Shown: positions 18,254 through 29,241 of the stretch, in pieces
Layout of the letters: each line of letters begins with the position of its first letter
How positions within the stretch are numbered: the first letter of the stretch is position 1
Assembly: GCF_030528245.1 (NCBI RefSeq)
Contig: NZ_JAUMZG010000002.1
Span: forward strand, 1 to 64,000
Length of the DNA: 64,000 bases
Source of the DNA: Campylobacter sp.
GTDB lineage: Bacteria > Campylobacterota > Campylobacteria > Campylobacterales > Campylobacteraceae
Direction: 5' to 3'
Made by a program: the position numbers and the translations under genes
The notes under the pieces: model-generated
Seen by the model: only the letters and a program-made list of their open reading frames with translations
Told to the model about the DNA's origin: nothing
The model's database searches: none

Positions 18254-19344
18254 CGATTTTTATTTATTCTTTAGGAAGCGGCGGGGCTGAGCGGGTGGTG
18301 GCGACCCTGCTGCCCCTTTTGAAGCTGCACTTTGAGGTGCATCTCATTTTGATGAGTGAGAAAATTTCTTACGAGCTTGAGGATTGTGCGGTGCATTTTT
18401 TGGAAAAATCAAGCCCTGATGAGGGCGCTTTGATGAAATTTTTCAAGCTGCCCTTTTTGGCCATTCGCTACAAAAAGCTGTGCGAAAGGCTGGGAATTGA
18501 TGTGGAATTTGTCTTTTTGAATCGTCCCAACTACATCGCCCTGATGGCTAGAATTTTCGGCGCAAAAACCCGCCTTGTGATCAATGAATGCACCACTCCA
18601 AGCGTGATGTATCAGGGCTTTGGACCCACTGACCTCATCAACAAAGCCCTCATTAGTGCCCTCTATGCTAGGGCGGATTTGATTTTGCCTAATTCTGCGG
18701 GGAATTTGCAGGACTTGGTGGAGAATTTTAAGATCCCAGCGGATCGATGCAGGCTTTTGCACAATGCCATCGACATTGAGGGCATTGAAAAAAAGGCGAC
18801 CGAGCCCATAGCCCTGCAGGAAAAATTCATCCTCAGTGTGGGGCGGCTGGATGCGGGGAAAAATCACAAGCTTCTCATCCGTGCCTTCGCGCGACTCAAA
18901 ACGAATTTGAAGCTTGTGATTTTGGGCGAGGGGGGGCTAAAGGACGAGCTTTTGGCCTTGATTGGCGCGCTGGGTTTGGAGGGGAAGGTTTTGCTTTTGG
19001 GCTTTGATGCCAATCCTTACAAATTCATGGCGCGGTGTGAATTTTTCGCCTTCGCTTCGGTTTTTGAGGGCTTTTCCAATGTGCTAATCGAGGCTTTGGC
19101 CTGTGGCTGCGCGGTGGTGAGCTCTGATCATAAAAGCGGCGCGCGGGAGCTTTTTGGCAGGGATGAATTTGGGCTTTTGGTGGAGGTAGGCGATGAGGAT
19201 GCTATGTTTGAGGGGCTGAGGGTTTTACTTGAGGATGAGGCGCTAAGGAGGGCCTATCAAAAAAAGGCACGAGGGCGGGCCTTGGACTTTGACAAAATGA
19301 AAATCGCAAAAACGGCCTTAAAATATCTCAAGGCCGAGCAATGA
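18241..19344 (+). CDS. pglJ: N-glycan second GalNAc transferase (GT4)
   Basis: This 367-residue GT4 enzyme adds the second GalNAc to the undecaprenyl-linked disaccharide made by PglC and PglA. The N terminus LAIFIYSLGSGGAERVVATL, the donor site ILSVGRLDAGKNHKLLI and ASVFEGFSNVLIEALACGC are family features. I chose ATG 18241 (MQKLAIF), which overlaps the pglI end by 13 bases, not the upstream in-frame ATG at 18181. It overlaps pglB by 4 bases. Confidence 0.94.
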   Translation: MQKLAIFIYSLGSGGAERVVATLLPLLKLHFEVHLILMSEKISYELEDCAVHFLEKSSPDEGALMKFFKLPFLAIRYKKLCERLGIDVEFVFLNRPNYIALMARIFGAKTRLVINECTTPSVMYQGFGPTDLINKALISALYARADLILPNSAGNLQDLVENFKIPADRCRLLHNAIDIEGIEKKATEPIALQEKFILSVGRLDAGKNHKLLIRAFARLKTNLKLVILGEGGLKDELLALIGALGLEGKVLLLGFDANPYKFMARCEFFAFASVFEGFSNVLIEALACGCAVVSSDHKSGARELFGRDEFGLLVEVGDEDAMFEGLRVLLEDEALRRAYQKKARGRALDFDKMKIAKTALKYLKAEQ

Positions 19345-21668
19345 AAACGCTCATTTTCATCGCCTTTGGCTTCAGTGTTTTGTGCCGCCTGTATTGGGTT
19401 TGGTGGGCGGGTGATTTCAATGAATATTTTTTCAACAACCAGCTCATGATCATTTCCAATGACGGCTACACCTTCGCAGAGGGCGCTAGAGACAGGCTTG
19501 CGGGCTTTCATCAGGCTAACGATCTCAGTTTTTACAATGCCTCGCTTTCGGTTTTGACAGCATGGCTTTATCGCATCCTGCCCTTTAGCTTTGAGAGCAT
19601 TATCCTTTACATGAGCGTGTTTTTTTCCTCGCTCATTGTTGTGCCGCTGATTTTAATCGCTAAGGAATTCAATCAAATTCTCATGGGCTTTTTTGCCGCC
19701 CTTTTGGCCAGCATCGCCAAAAGCTACTACAACCGCACGATGGCTGGCTATTACGATACGGACATGCTAGCCATCGTTTTGCCGATGTTTGTTTTGTATT
19801 TCATGGTGCGACTCATTTTGAGGCAAGACCCCCTCTCCCTCATCGCGCTGCCTAGCTTCGTGGGACTTTATCTGTGGTGGTATCCCTCATCCTACACGCT
19901 CAATGTCGCCTTTATGGGGCTTTTTCTGCTCCACACCCTCATCTTTCATCGCAGGGATAAAATTTGCTATCAAGCCGTGCTTTTAAGCGCCCTGATGCTT
20001 TCCAACATCCCCTGGTTTTACCAAAGCGCGATACTCGTCTTGCTTTTCGCCCTCTTTGTCTTGAAAAATCACTATTTTAGCTTCAGGCTGATGGGAATTT
20101 TGTCTGCGGCGATCGTGCTTTTTTTGGGGTTGAGCGGGGGGATTGATCCCATACTTTACCAACTGAAATTTTACATTTTTAGAGACGATGCGAGCGCTTC
20201 TTTGGCACAAGGCTTTGCGTATTTTAATGTCAGTCAAACCATCCAAGAGGCCGAGAGCATTGACTTGAGCACCTTCATGCAGAGGATCAGCGGGAGTGAG
20301 CCTGTGTTTTTGGCCTCCCTGCTAGGACTCCTCCTCCTCGTCCGTCGCCACAGAGTGATGATCCTAGCCCTGCCCATGCTGGTGCTTGGCTTTTTGGCGC
20401 TTAAGGGAGGGCTTAGATTTACGATTTATGCCGTGCCTGTGATGGCTTTGGGGTTTGGATACTTGAGCCTTAGGATTTTAAATTTTTTGCAAAAATTTCG
20501 CGTCAAAAATTCAAAGGAGCTCAACACCCTAAGAGTGCTGTTTTACGCCCTCTTGCCTGTTTTCATCGTGCTGTTGGCCTTGGGTTTTTACCTTGGGGAC
20601 TTGTGGGAATTTCAGGCCCTAAATTTAAGGCCCGATAAATCTTTCCCGAGCTATTTTTGGGACAATGCCTCGCTCTTTTCCTTGCTCATAGTAGCGCTTT
20701 TTGCGCCCTTGTTTTGCGAACTTTTGCGGCGCAGGAAAAATTTAAGACTCATCACCGGCTTTTATGTGCCCTTCGTTTTGATTTTTTCCCTATCTTTCAA
20801 CCTCAAGCACATTTACAATTACCGCGCCCCCACCGTCTTTAGCTACAACGAAGCAGCGATTTTGGACAATCTCAAAGCCCTCACCTCCCGCGAGGATTAT
20901 GTCATCGCGTGGTGGGATTATGGCTATCCCATTCGCTATTATGCCGATGTCAAAACCCTAGCCGATGGGGGCAAGCATCTGGGCAAGGATAATTTTTTCC
21001 CCTCCTTCGTCCTCAGTCAAAACCCTCGCGCCGCGGCCAATATGGCACGCCTTAGCGTCGAATACACAGAAAAAAGCTTCCACACCCCCTACGAGGACCT
21101 TTTGCAGGCCATGATGAAGGACTACAATCAAAGCTCTGTGGAACTTTTTCTTGCTTCTTTATCCAAGGAGGATTTTAAGCTTCATACGCCCAAAACGAGG
21201 GAAATTTATCTCTATATGCCAGCACGCATGGCGGCGATTTTTGGCACGGTGGCTAGCTTTTCTCACATTGATTTGGACACGGGCGCGCTTAAGGATGACT
21301 TTGTTTTGAGCACGGCTTATTATTTGGGGGAGCAAAATGGGGAGATTATTTTGAGCAATGGAGTGCGTTTGAGTGGTGATTTTAGAAGCTTTAGCATCGG
21401 CGGCAAAACTTACACTCTCAATGCTTTGGTGGAATTTGACTCCGTTTATCAAAAATACTACAAAATGATAGAAATCGACAAGGGTGGCAAATACTATCTT
21501 TTCCACATCAAGGACAATAATATCCCCAATGTGCAGTTTATTTTAATGGACAAAGCGATGTTTGAGAGCACTTTTGTGCAGATGTTTTTCTTTGGCAAAT
21601 TTGATGCTAGGCTTTATGAGCCAGTCATCGACAGCAAAGAAGTGAAAATTTTCAGGTTGAAATTATGA
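19341..21668 (+). CDS. pglB: bacterial oligosaccharyltransferase PglB, enlarged
   Basis: This 775-residue STT3-type enzyme transfers the heptasaccharide from undecaprenyl diphosphate to Asn in D/E-X-N-X-S/T sequons in the periplasm. Catalytic residues are present: D41 in SNDGY, R132 and D139/D141 in NRTMAGYYDTDM, E303 in QTIQE, and W524-W525-D526 in the WWDYG motif at the start of the periplasmic domain. C. jejuni and C. lari PglB have about 712 residues. The N terminus here is about 15 residues shorter, but roughly 80 extra residues with about two extra membrane helices lie around residues 390-490. The sequon D-Y-N-Q-S (N596), glycosylated in C. jejuni PglB, is conserved. It overlaps pglJ and pglA by 4 bases each. 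Confidence 0.95.
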   Translation: MKTLIFIAFGFSVLCRLYWVWWAGDFNEYFFNNQLMIISNDGYTFAEGARDRLAGFHQANDLSFYNASLSVLTAWLYRILPFSFESIILYMSVFFSSLIVVPLILIAKEFNQILMGFFAALLASIAKSYYNRTMAGYYDTDMLAIVLPMFVLYFMVRLILRQDPLSLIALPSFVGLYLWWYPSSYTLNVAFMGLFLLHTLIFHRRDKICYQAVLLSALMLSNIPWFYQSAILVLLFALFVLKNHYFSFRLMGILSAAIVLFLGLSGGIDPILYQLKFYIFRDDASASLAQGFAYFNVSQTIQEAESIDLSTFMQRISGSEPVFLASLLGLLLLVRRHRVMILALPMLVLGFLALKGGLRFTIYAVPVMALGFGYLSLRILNFLQKFRVKNSKELNTLRVLFYALLPVFIVLLALGFYLGDLWEFQALNLRPDKSFPSYFWDNASLFSLLIVALFAPLFCELLRRRKNLRLITGFYVPFVLIFSLSFNLKHIYNYRAPTVFSYNEAAILDNLKALTSREDYVIAWWDYGYPIRYYADVKTLADGGKHLGKDNFFPSFVLSQNPRAAANMARLSVEYTEKSFHTPYEDLLQAMMKDYNQSSVELFLASLSKEDFKLHTPKTREIYLYMPARMAAIFGTVASFSHIDLDTGALKDDFVLSTAYYLGEQNGEIILSNGVRLSGDFRSFSIGGKTYTLNALVEFDSVYQKYYKMIEIDKGGKYYLFHIKDNNIPNVQFILMDKAMFESTFVQMFFFGKFDARLYEPVIDSKEVKIFRLKL

Positions 21669-22792
21669 GGGTGGGGTTTTTAAGCCACGCGGGCTCAAGC
21701 ATCTATCATTTTAGAGCGCCCATCATTCGGGCTTTGAGGGCTAGGGGCGATGCGGTGGTGGTCTTAGTGCCGCGCGATGATTACAGTGTGAGGCTAGAAG
21801 AGCTTGATTGTGAGCTGGTTTTTTACGAGCTAAAGCGCGCCAGCCTCAATCCCTTCATCGTCCTAGCCAATGCCCTCGATTTAGCAAAAATCCTCAAAGC
21901 CCTCCACCTAGACCTCCTGCAAACAAGCGCACATAAAAGCAACACTCTGGGCATTTTCGCTGCATTTTTAGCAAAAATTCCACGCAAATTTGCTTTGGTT
22001 GAGGGCTTGGGCTCTTTTTACATTGATGATAGTTTCAAAAGCCTTCTTGTGCGCTACGCCATTAATTTTTTATACAAAATCACCTTCAAAATAGCCGATA
22101 AAATCATCTTCGTAAGCGCTAGCAATGCCGAATTTATGAAAAATTTAGGCCTAGCGGAGGGAAAAAGCGTCCTCATCAAATCCGTAGGCATCGACTTGAA
22201 AAAATTCTATCCTAGCAGGGCGGAGGAGAGCGTTTTGGCGCATTTTTTAAAGGAGCACCACCTCCCCCCAAGACCCATCGTCTTGATGGTTTCTAGAGCC
22301 CTGTGGCACAAGGGCGTGCGAGAATTTTACGCTGCGGCCACGCTTTTGAAAGAGCGGGCGAATTTCATCCTCGTGGGCGGGCGCGATGAGAATCCAAGCT
22401 GCGCGGATTTGGGCTTTTTGACCTCAGGCTGCGTGTGCTATTTGGGGGTGCGCGGGGACATCCCTGCCCTGCTTAGGCTTTGCGACATCTTCGTGCTTCC
22501 AAGCTACAAGGAGGGCTTTCCTGTGAGCGTTTTGGAGGCCAAAGCCTGCGGGAGGGCCTGCGTGGTGAGTGATTGCGAGGGCTGTGTGGAGGCCGTGAGT
22601 AACGGCTTTGATGGCCTCTGGGCGCGCACGGGCGATGCGGAGGATTTGGCCGCGAAAATCGCCCTGCTCTTGGACGATGAAAGGCTGAGGGCGAATTTAG
22701 CCCAAAACGCTTTCAAAGACGCGCTCAATTACGATGAAAACAAAATTGCCGGGCGTTATCTCGCTCTTTATGATGAGGTGTGCGGTGTATAA
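21665..22792 (+). CDS. pglA: N-glycan first GalNAc transferase (GT4)
   Basis: This 375-residue GT4 enzyme adds alpha-1,3-GalNAc to undecaprenyl-PP-diNAc-bacillosamine. The N terminus has [20 protein letters not shown], then EGLGSFYID. The C-terminal Rossmann domain has [16 protein letters not shown] and [20 protein letters not shown]. The start overlaps the pglB stop as ATGA. All neighbours belong to the same pathway. Confidence 0.95.
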   Translation: MRVGFLSHAGSSIYHFRAPIIRALRARGDAVVVLVPRDDYSVRLEELDCELVFYELKRASLNPFIVLANALDLAKILKALHLDLLQTSAHKSNTLGIFAAFLAKIPRKFALVEGLGSFYIDDSFKSLLVRYAINFLYKITFKIADKIIFVSASNAEFMKNLGLAEGKSVLIKSVGIDLKKFYPSRAEESVLAHFLKEHHLPPRPIVLMVSRALWHKGVREFYAAATLLKERANFILVGGRDENPSCADLGFLTSGCVCYLGVRGDIPALLRLCDIFVLPSYKEGFPVSVLEAKACGRACVVSDCEGCVEAVSNGFDGLWARTGDAEDLAAKIALLLDDERLRANLAQNAFKDALNYDENKIAGRYLALYDEVCGV

Positions 22793-23387
22793 AAATTTCA
22801 TAAAAAGGGGTCTGGATTTGCTTTTGGCATCGGTGCTTTTGGTGCTTTTTTCTCCCGTGATCGTGCTTTTGGCTCTGTTTTTAAAGCTGGCCCAGGGCAG
22901 TGCTTTTTTCACCCAAGAAAGACCCGGGCGGGGGGAGAAAATTTTTAAAATTTACAAATTCAAAACGATGAGCGATGAAAGGGATGCGCAGGGAAATTTA
23001 CTCCCCGATGAAAAGCGCCTAAAGCCTGTGGGTAGGCTTGTGAGGAGCCTTAGCCTCGATGAGCTGCCACAGCTTTTCAATGTCCTAAGGGGCGATATGA
23101 GCTTTGTGGGACCCAGGCCGCTTTTGGTGGAGTATCTAAGCCTCTACAACGCGCGCCAAAAGCGCCGCCACGAGGTGCGGCCGGGCATCACGGGCTGGGC
23201 GCAGGTTAATGGGCGCAATGCGATTTCTTGGGAGAGGAAATTTGAGCTGGACTTGTTTTATGTGGAAAATCTTTCCTTCGCTTTGGATGTGAAAATCATG
23301 CTTTTAACCGCCCTCAAAGTCCTCAAACGAAGCGGCGTGAGCAAGGATGGACAGGCGACCACGGAGAAATTCAATGGCAAGAACTAA
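22785..23387 (+). CDS. pglC: phosphoglycosyl transferase for diNAc-bacillosamine
   Basis: This 200-residue monotopic phosphoglycosyl transferase moves phospho-diNAc-bacillosamine onto undecaprenyl phosphate, the first membrane step of the N-glycan. It has a re-entrant hydrophobic helix near residues 12-32 with the SPV turn, the catalytic D92-E93 in [10 protein letters not shown], and [13 protein letters not shown] chose GTG 22785, with AGG 6 bases upstream, overlapping the pglA stop by 8 bases. This matches the 200-residue C. jejuni PglC. An in-frame start at 22734 gives a non-homologous extension. Confidence 0.94.
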   Translation: MYKNFIKRGLDLLLASVLLVLFSPVIVLLALFLKLAQGSAFFTQERPGRGEKIFKIYKFKTMSDERDAQGNLLPDEKRLKPVGRLVRSLSLDELPQLFNVLRGDMSFVGPRPLLVEYLSLYNARQKRRHEVRPGITGWAQVNGRNAISWERKFELDLFYVENLSFALDVKIMLLTALKVLKRSGVSKDGQATTEKFNGKN

Positions 23388-23967
23388 AAAAATTTATCTC
23401 TACGGTTTTAGCGGGCATGGGCTTGTGTGCGCGGATGTGGCTAGGGCTGTGGGTTATGAGGAGTGCCTTTTTATCGATGATGCGGAGGGGAAGGGCTTGG
23501 AATTTAGCCCCGCGCTTGAGCGGGCGGATATCTTCATCAGCATCGGCGCAAATGCGGCTCGTGCGAGGGTCTATGAGCGGGTGAGGGCGGAGGGCTGGCG
23601 CGTGGTCAATCTCATCCATCCCAGTGCGATGATCGCGCCCTCTGTGATTTTGGCCGAGGATGCGGGAATTCTCGCCCTGCCCTATGTGGTGGTCAATGCC
23701 GCGGCCCTGATAGAGCGGGGGGTGATCTTAAACACAGCTTGCGTGGTGGAGCATGAGTGCGTGGTGGGAGAGTTTAGTCACATCAGCGTGGGGGCAAAAT
23801 GCGCGGGCAATGTCAGGCTGGGACGGGGGTGCTTTTTGGGGATGAATTCCAGCGTCCTGCCGAATTTAAGCCTAGCGGATGGGAGCACCTTGGGAGCGGG
23901 GGGGGTTTTGACCAAAAGCGTGCAAAGTGGCGGCGTTTTCGTGGGAGTGCCTGCTGTGAGGGTGTGA
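23374..23967 (+). CDS. pglD: UDP-4-amino sugar N-acetyltransferase
   Basis: This 197-residue left-handed beta-helix acetyltransferase completes UDP-N,N'-diacetylbacillosamine from the PglE product and acetyl-CoA. The Rossmann-like nucleotide-sugar part ([16 protein letters not shown]) is followed by hexapeptide repeats with the catalytic histidine at about H127 in [14 protein letters not shown] chose ATG 23374 (MARTKKI), overlapping pglC by 14 bases. A run of eight G at 23898-23905 lies near the 3' end. wlaJ, which follows pglD in C. jejuni, is absent. Confidence 0.94.
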   Translation: MARTKKIYLYGFSGHGLVCADVARAVGYEECLFIDDAEGKGLEFSPALERADIFISIGANAARARVYERVRAEGWRVVNLIHPSAMIAPSVILAEDAGILALPYVVVNAAALIERGVILNTACVVEHECVVGEFSHISVGAKCAGNVRLGRGCFLGMNSSVLPNLSLADGSTLGAGGVLTKSVQSGGVFVGVPAVRV

Positions 23968-24002
23968 GGGCGTGCGTTTGGTTTTTGGTAAGTTATTTTG
24001 GC

Positions 24003-25196
<1,194 letters not shown>

Positions 25197-25199
25197 GAG

Positions 25200-26990
25200 A
25201 TGGGTTTGAATTTATCCAAAAGTAGGAGGTTGGTTTTTTTCCTCCTTTGCGATAGCCTTTTGTTTGGCCTTTGTATTTTTTTGGCCTTTTCTTTGAGATT
25301 TAGCGGAGAAATTCCTAAAGAATTCTATCAGGGTATGGTGAAGGCGGGCGCGATCCTTTTGCTTTTGAAAATTTTTCTTTTGTTTTTGTTCCGCATTTAT
25401 AAGGTGGCGTGGCGCTTTTTCTCCCTCAATGAGGCGCGGAAGATTTTCTTAGCCCTGGCCCTTTCGGCGCTCATTTTTTTAGGAATTTTTTATTTTTATC
25501 CGCATTTTTTCAACCCCTTTCCAAGAAGCGTGGTGGGCATTGATTTCGTGCTTTCTTACCTTTTCATCGGTTCTCTTAGAATTTCTAAAAGAATGCTTGT
25601 CGATTTCAGACCCTCCAAGCTCAAGGACGAAGAAAAGCCCTGCATAGTCGTGGGCGCGACCTCTAAGGCCCTGCACCTGCTAAAGGGCGCCAAGGAGGGC
25701 AGTTTGGGGCTTTTTCCTGTCGCGGTGGTGGATAATAGGCACGAGCTCATCGGGACATATTGCGATAAATTTATCGTGGGAGAGAAGGCTAAAATCCCAA
25801 GCTATGTGAGCGAGGGTGTCAAAACGGCCATCATCGCCTTAAAGCTTGAGCAAGATGAGCTAAAAGCCCTTTTTGACGAGCTTGTGGGCTATGGCATCAG
25901 CGATGTGAAGCTTTTTTCCTTCACCCACAATGAGACGCGAAACATCAGCATCGAGGATCTGCTAGCCCGAAAGCCTAAGGATTTGGATAGTGCGGCGGTG
26001 GTGGATTTTCTCAAGGACAGGGTCGTCCTTGTCAGTGGCGCGGGTGGGAGCATAGGTGGGGAGCTTTGCAAGCAGTGCGTGAAATTTGGCGCGAAGCATC
26101 TTATCATGGTCGATCACAGCGAATTTAATCTTTACAAAATCAACGAGGCTTTAAGCTCACATCAAGAAAAAATTACCCCCGTTTTGATGAGCATTTTGGA
26201 CGCTAAGGGACTTGATGAGCTTTTGAAAAAATTCAAGCCCGATTTGATTTTACACGCCGCGGCCTATAAGCATGTGCCACTTTGTGAGCAAAATCCACAC
26301 GCCGCGGTGCTGAATAACATAGTGGGCACGAAGGTTTTGAGCGACTGCGCGAAGGAAAATGGGGTTAGGAAATTTGTGATGATCAGCACGGATAAGGCGG
26401 TGCGCCCTACAAGCATTATGGGATGCACGAAGCGGGTTTGTGAGCTTTATACCTTGGGAATTTCTAGCGAGGAATTTGAGGTCGCCTGCGTGCGTTTTGG
26501 CAATGTGCTAGGCTCTAGCGGGAGCGTGATACCTAAATTTAAGGCTCAGATTGAGGCTGGGATGCCCCTCACGCTGACGCATCCTGATATTGTGCGCTAT
26601 TTTATGCTTGTGGATGAGGCGGTGCAGCTTGTTTTACAAGCGGGAGCCATCGCAAGGGGCGGGGAGCTTTTTGTTTTGGATATGGGTGAGCCTGTGAGGA
26701 TTGTGGATTTGGCTAAGAAAATGCTCCTGCTTTCTGGGCGGGAGGATTTGGAGATCAAGATCACGGGTTTGCGGCGCGGGGAGAAGCTTTTTGAGGAGCT
26801 TTTAATCGATGAAAGTGATGCGAAAACGCAATATGAGAGCATCTTTGTCGCTGGAAGGAGCGAGGGCTTGGACCTGGCTGGGCTAGAGGCTCAAATTCAA
26901 AGGCTTAGAATGTGCGATGATGCGGAGGAGATCGCTGTGATTTTGCAGGAGCTAGTGCCTGAATTTAAGCACAACAAGGAGGGAGTTTAA
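25200..26990 (+). CDS. pglF: membrane UDP-GlcNAc 4,6-dehydratase
   Basis: This 596-residue protein starts diNAc-bacillosamine synthesis by converting UDP-GlcNAc to the 4-keto-6-deoxy sugar. The N terminus has four membrane helices (residues 10-115), then a CoA-binding-like domain, then the extended SDR catalytic domain with [27 protein letters not shown] and [14 protein letters not shown]. The last four residues HNKEGV overlap the start of pglG by one base. The length agrees with C. jejuni PglF. Confidence 0.95.
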   Translation: MGLNLSKSRRLVFFLLCDSLLFGLCIFLAFSLRFSGEIPKEFYQGMVKAGAILLLLKIFLLFLFRIYKVAWRFFSLNEARKIFLALALSALIFLGIFYFYPHFFNPFPRSVVGIDFVLSYLFIGSLRISKRMLVDFRPSKLKDEEKPCIVVGATSKALHLLKGAKEGSLGLFPVAVVDNRHELIGTYCDKFIVGEKAKIPSYVSEGVKTAIIALKLEQDELKALFDELVGYGISDVKLFSFTHNETRNISIEDLLARKPKDLDSAAVVDFLKDRVVLVSGAGGSIGGELCKQCVKFGAKHLIMVDHSEFNLYKINEALSSHQEKITPVLMSILDAKGLDELLKKFKPDLILHAAAYKHVPLCEQNPHAAVLNNIVGTKVLSDCAKENGVRKFVMISTDKAVRPTSIMGCTKRVCELYTLGISSEEFEVACVRFGNVLGSSGSVIPKFKAQIEAGMPLTLTHPDIVRYFMLVDEAVQLVLQAGAIARGGELFVLDMGEPVRIVDLAKKMLLLSGREDLEIKITGLRRGEKLFEELLIDESDAKTQYESIFVAGRSEGLDLAGLEAQIQRLRMCDDAEEIAVILQELVPEFKHNKEGV

Positions 26991-27895
26991 TGTTTATTAA
27001 AGATATACAAATTTTTGAGGACAATCGCTACAAGGCTAGGGCCTATATGAGCTATATTTTGCTCAAAAATTTGCCCGACAAATTGCCCGATATTCACATT
27101 GAGAGCATCAAGGAGGCTTTAGATAAAATCGCTCACGATGTTTCAGTTTTTGATGCTTTGTATATCCTTGATCCTTCGGGCATGCAGGTGGAAAATGCCA
27201 TCACTTTGGATAAAAAATATGAGCAAGGCGCGGGTGAGGATAGAAGCTCTAAGGCCTATTTTTACAGGGCTGTGAAGCTCAAGCGCTGCATTTTGAGCGA
27301 TCCTTATCCTTCTTCTTTTAACAACGAATTGTGCGTTACGGCTTCCATGCCCATTTATGATGATAAAAACAACCTGCTTTTTGTGGTTTGCGTCGATGTC
27401 AAGCTTAAGGATATTTTAAAGCTCATACAGGCGGGGAAATTTGAATTCGCCTTCTTGCAATTTGGTCGTTTGGTTTATTTTTGTTTTGCCTTGGTGCTTT
27501 TTGTTATAACCTGCTTTTTGCTGCATAGAGGGATTTTGGGGCTACTTCACGACAATGCCTTTGACATCCATAAAATTTTTGAAAGCACGATAGCCATCAC
27601 CTTAGCCTTGTCCATTTTTGATTTGGCCAAAACCATCGTCGAGGAGGAGGTTCTGGGAAGGACGAAAAAAGAAACCAATGGGCTGCAAAGGACTATGGTG
27701 AGGTTTTTGGGAAGCATCATTATCGCTTTGGCGATTGAGGCCTTGATGCTTGTTTTCAAGCTCACTGTGGGGGATTTATCGCAAATGGTGTACGTGATTT
27801 ATTTGATTGGCGGAGTGAATTTGCTGCTCGTGGGGCTTAGTATCTATTTGTTTGCTGTAAAATATAAAAATAATAATATTTTGGAGGCAGATTAA
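26990..27895 (+). CDS. pglG: PglG, membrane protein with Cache-like sensor domain
   Basis: This 301-residue protein ends the pgl run. Its N-terminal 150 residues resemble the second half of a Cache/PDC ligand-binding domain (DALYILDPSGMQVENA, SDPYPSSFNNELCVTASMPIYD, FVVCVDVKLKDI). Three or four membrane helices follow (about residues 160-185, 235-255, 265-290). No glycosylation step has been assigned to PglG in C. jejuni. The domain layout suggests a sensor or scaffold, not an enzyme (inference). cheY follows after about 110 bases with its own promoter. Confidence 0.85.
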   Translation: MFIKDIQIFEDNRYKARAYMSYILLKNLPDKLPDIHIESIKEALDKIAHDVSVFDALYILDPSGMQVENAITLDKKYEQGAGEDRSSKAYFYRAVKLKRCILSDPYPSSFNNELCVTASMPIYDDKNNLLFVVCVDVKLKDILKLIQAGKFEFAFLQFGRLVYFCFALVLFVITCFLLHRGILGLLHDNAFDIHKIFESTIAITLALSIFDLAKTIVEEEVLGRTKKETNGLQRTMVRFLGSIIIALAIEALMLVFKLTVGDLSQMVYVIYLIGGVNLLLVGLSIYLFAVKYKNNNILEAD

Positions 27896-27918
27896 ACAAA
27901 AATGAAAGTTAAATGTGC

Positions 27919-27924
27919 TAAAAT
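27919..27924 (+). promoter_or_regulatory. candidate -10 box for cheY
   Basis: TAAAAT lies about 80 bases upstream of the cheY GTG start, in the only sizeable gap between pglG and cheY. It would separate cheY-prmA-ftsH transcription from the pgl genes. Confidence 0.4.
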
Positions 27925-28004
27925 CTGGCTTTAAATTTTTAGCTCGATGTTGGGGCACATGAAGGCAAAACGCCAAAAATTTAGAAATTTTGAAAGGAAA
28001 TGCT

Positions 28005-28394
28005 GTGAAATTACTGGTTGTTGATGATAGCTCTACGATGAGAAGGATTATTAAAAACACTTTGACAAGGCTGGGACATAATGATGTCTTGGAGGCTGAG
28101 CATGGGGTCGAGGCCTGGGATCTGCTTGAAAAAAATGAGGATGTGAAGATTTTGATCACCGACTGGAATATGCCTGAAATGAACGGACTTGACCTTGTGA
28201 AAAAAGTTAGAGCTGAGAAAAAGTATGAGGATATGCCCATTATCATGGTAACCACAGAGGGCGGAAAGGCCGAAGTCATCACAGCACTCAAGGCGGGAGT
28301 GAATAATTATATCGTCAAGCCTTTCACGCCGCAGGTTTTAAAAGAAAAACTCGAGGATGTTTTGGGCGTAGGCAGTGATGTTCCAGCTGAATAA
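28005..28394 (+). CDS. cheY: chemotaxis response regulator CheY
   Basis: This 129-residue single-domain response regulator, phosphorylated by CheA, binds the flagellar switch. The acidic pocket (VVDDSS), the phospho-acceptor D53 in ITDWNMPEMNG, the Thr in MVTTEGG and the Lys in VKPFTP are all present. I chose GTG 28005, which has AAGGA with good spacing and matches the C. jejuni CheY N terminus, over TTG 27990. The same pglG-cheY-prmA-ftsH order occurs in C. jejuni. Confidence 0.95.
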   Translation: MKLLVVDDSSTMRRIIKNTLTRLGHNDVLEAEHGVEAWDLLEKNEDVKILITDWNMPEMNGLDLVKKVRAEKKYEDMPIIMVTTEGGKAEVITALKAGVNNYIVKPFTPQVLKEKLEDVLGVGSDVPAE

Positions 28395-28407
28395 GCTGGC
28401 ATTTGAT

Positions 28408-29241
28408 ATGAAAAAATTCTATTATGAATTGTTTTTTAAAGTGCAGGAGCCATATAAACAACCGCTTCTTGAGCTTATTTTTGATTTGGGGATTTGTGCC
28501 GTTGAAGAAAGGGACGGTGGGCTTTACATCCGCTCTAGTGAGAAATTGGACGATGTGGCTTGGGCTTTGGAAATTTTTTGCGACAAACTCTCAAAAATAA
28601 CGAAACAAAATTTCAATCTAAATATCATCCTCGATAAAAAAGAAAACAAAAATTGGATACAGGAGTATGAAAAATCCATCCAGCCCATCGCGATCGATCA
28701 AATTTATATCCACACAGCTTGGCAGGAAAAAAAGGAAGGTCGCATTAATGTCCAAATCGATCCCGCCCTGGCTTTTGGCTCAGGCCATCACGAGACGACT
28801 CATTCTTGCATCCGCTTTTTGCAAAAATTTGCCAAAAAGGGCGTTAGGGCTTTAGATTTGGGCTGTGGGAGTGGAATTTTAGCCATCGTTTTGGCGAAAT
28901 TGGGCGCTAAGGTCGACATTTGTGATACCGATGAGCTTGCTCTTCAAAGCGCAAGATCCAATGCAAAAATCAATGCCGTATCCTTTGAAGCCTCTTGGCT
29001 TGGGTCTTTGGATGGGGCGACGCGAAAATATGATTTTTTGGTTGCTAATATTATCGCCGATGTGATTTTGGTTTTGGAAGGGGACATAAAAAATCATTTA
29101 AACGAAAATGCTATACTCATCCTTTCTGGGATTTTAAATAAATACGAAATTAGAGTGAAAGATAAATTCAAAGATATGCAGCTTGTTGATGCGATGAAGA
29201 TGAACGAGTGGTGTAGCTTAGTTTATAAGAAAGGAAAATGA
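28408..29241 (+). CDS. prmA: ribosomal protein L11 methyltransferase
   Basis: This 277-residue class I methyltransferase trimethylates ribosomal protein L11. Family features are DPALAFGSGHHETTHSC, the SAM motif LDLGCGSGILAIVLAKLG, and VANIIADVI. I chose ATG 28408 (MKKFYYELFF), as in C. jejuni, over 28375, which lies within the end of cheY. The 3' end overlaps ftsH as ATGA. Confidence 0.93.
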   Translation: MKKFYYELFFKVQEPYKQPLLELIFDLGICAVEERDGGLYIRSSEKLDDVAWALEIFCDKLSKITKQNFNLNIILDKKENKNWIQEYEKSIQPIAIDQIYIHTAWQEKKEGRINVQIDPALAFGSGHHETTHSCIRFLQKFAKKGVRALDLGCGSGILAIVLAKLGAKVDICDTDELALQSARSNAKINAVSFEASWLGSLDGATRKYDFLVANIIADVILVLEGDIKNHLNENAILILSGILNKYEIRVKDKFKDMQLVDAMKMNEWCSLVYKKGK

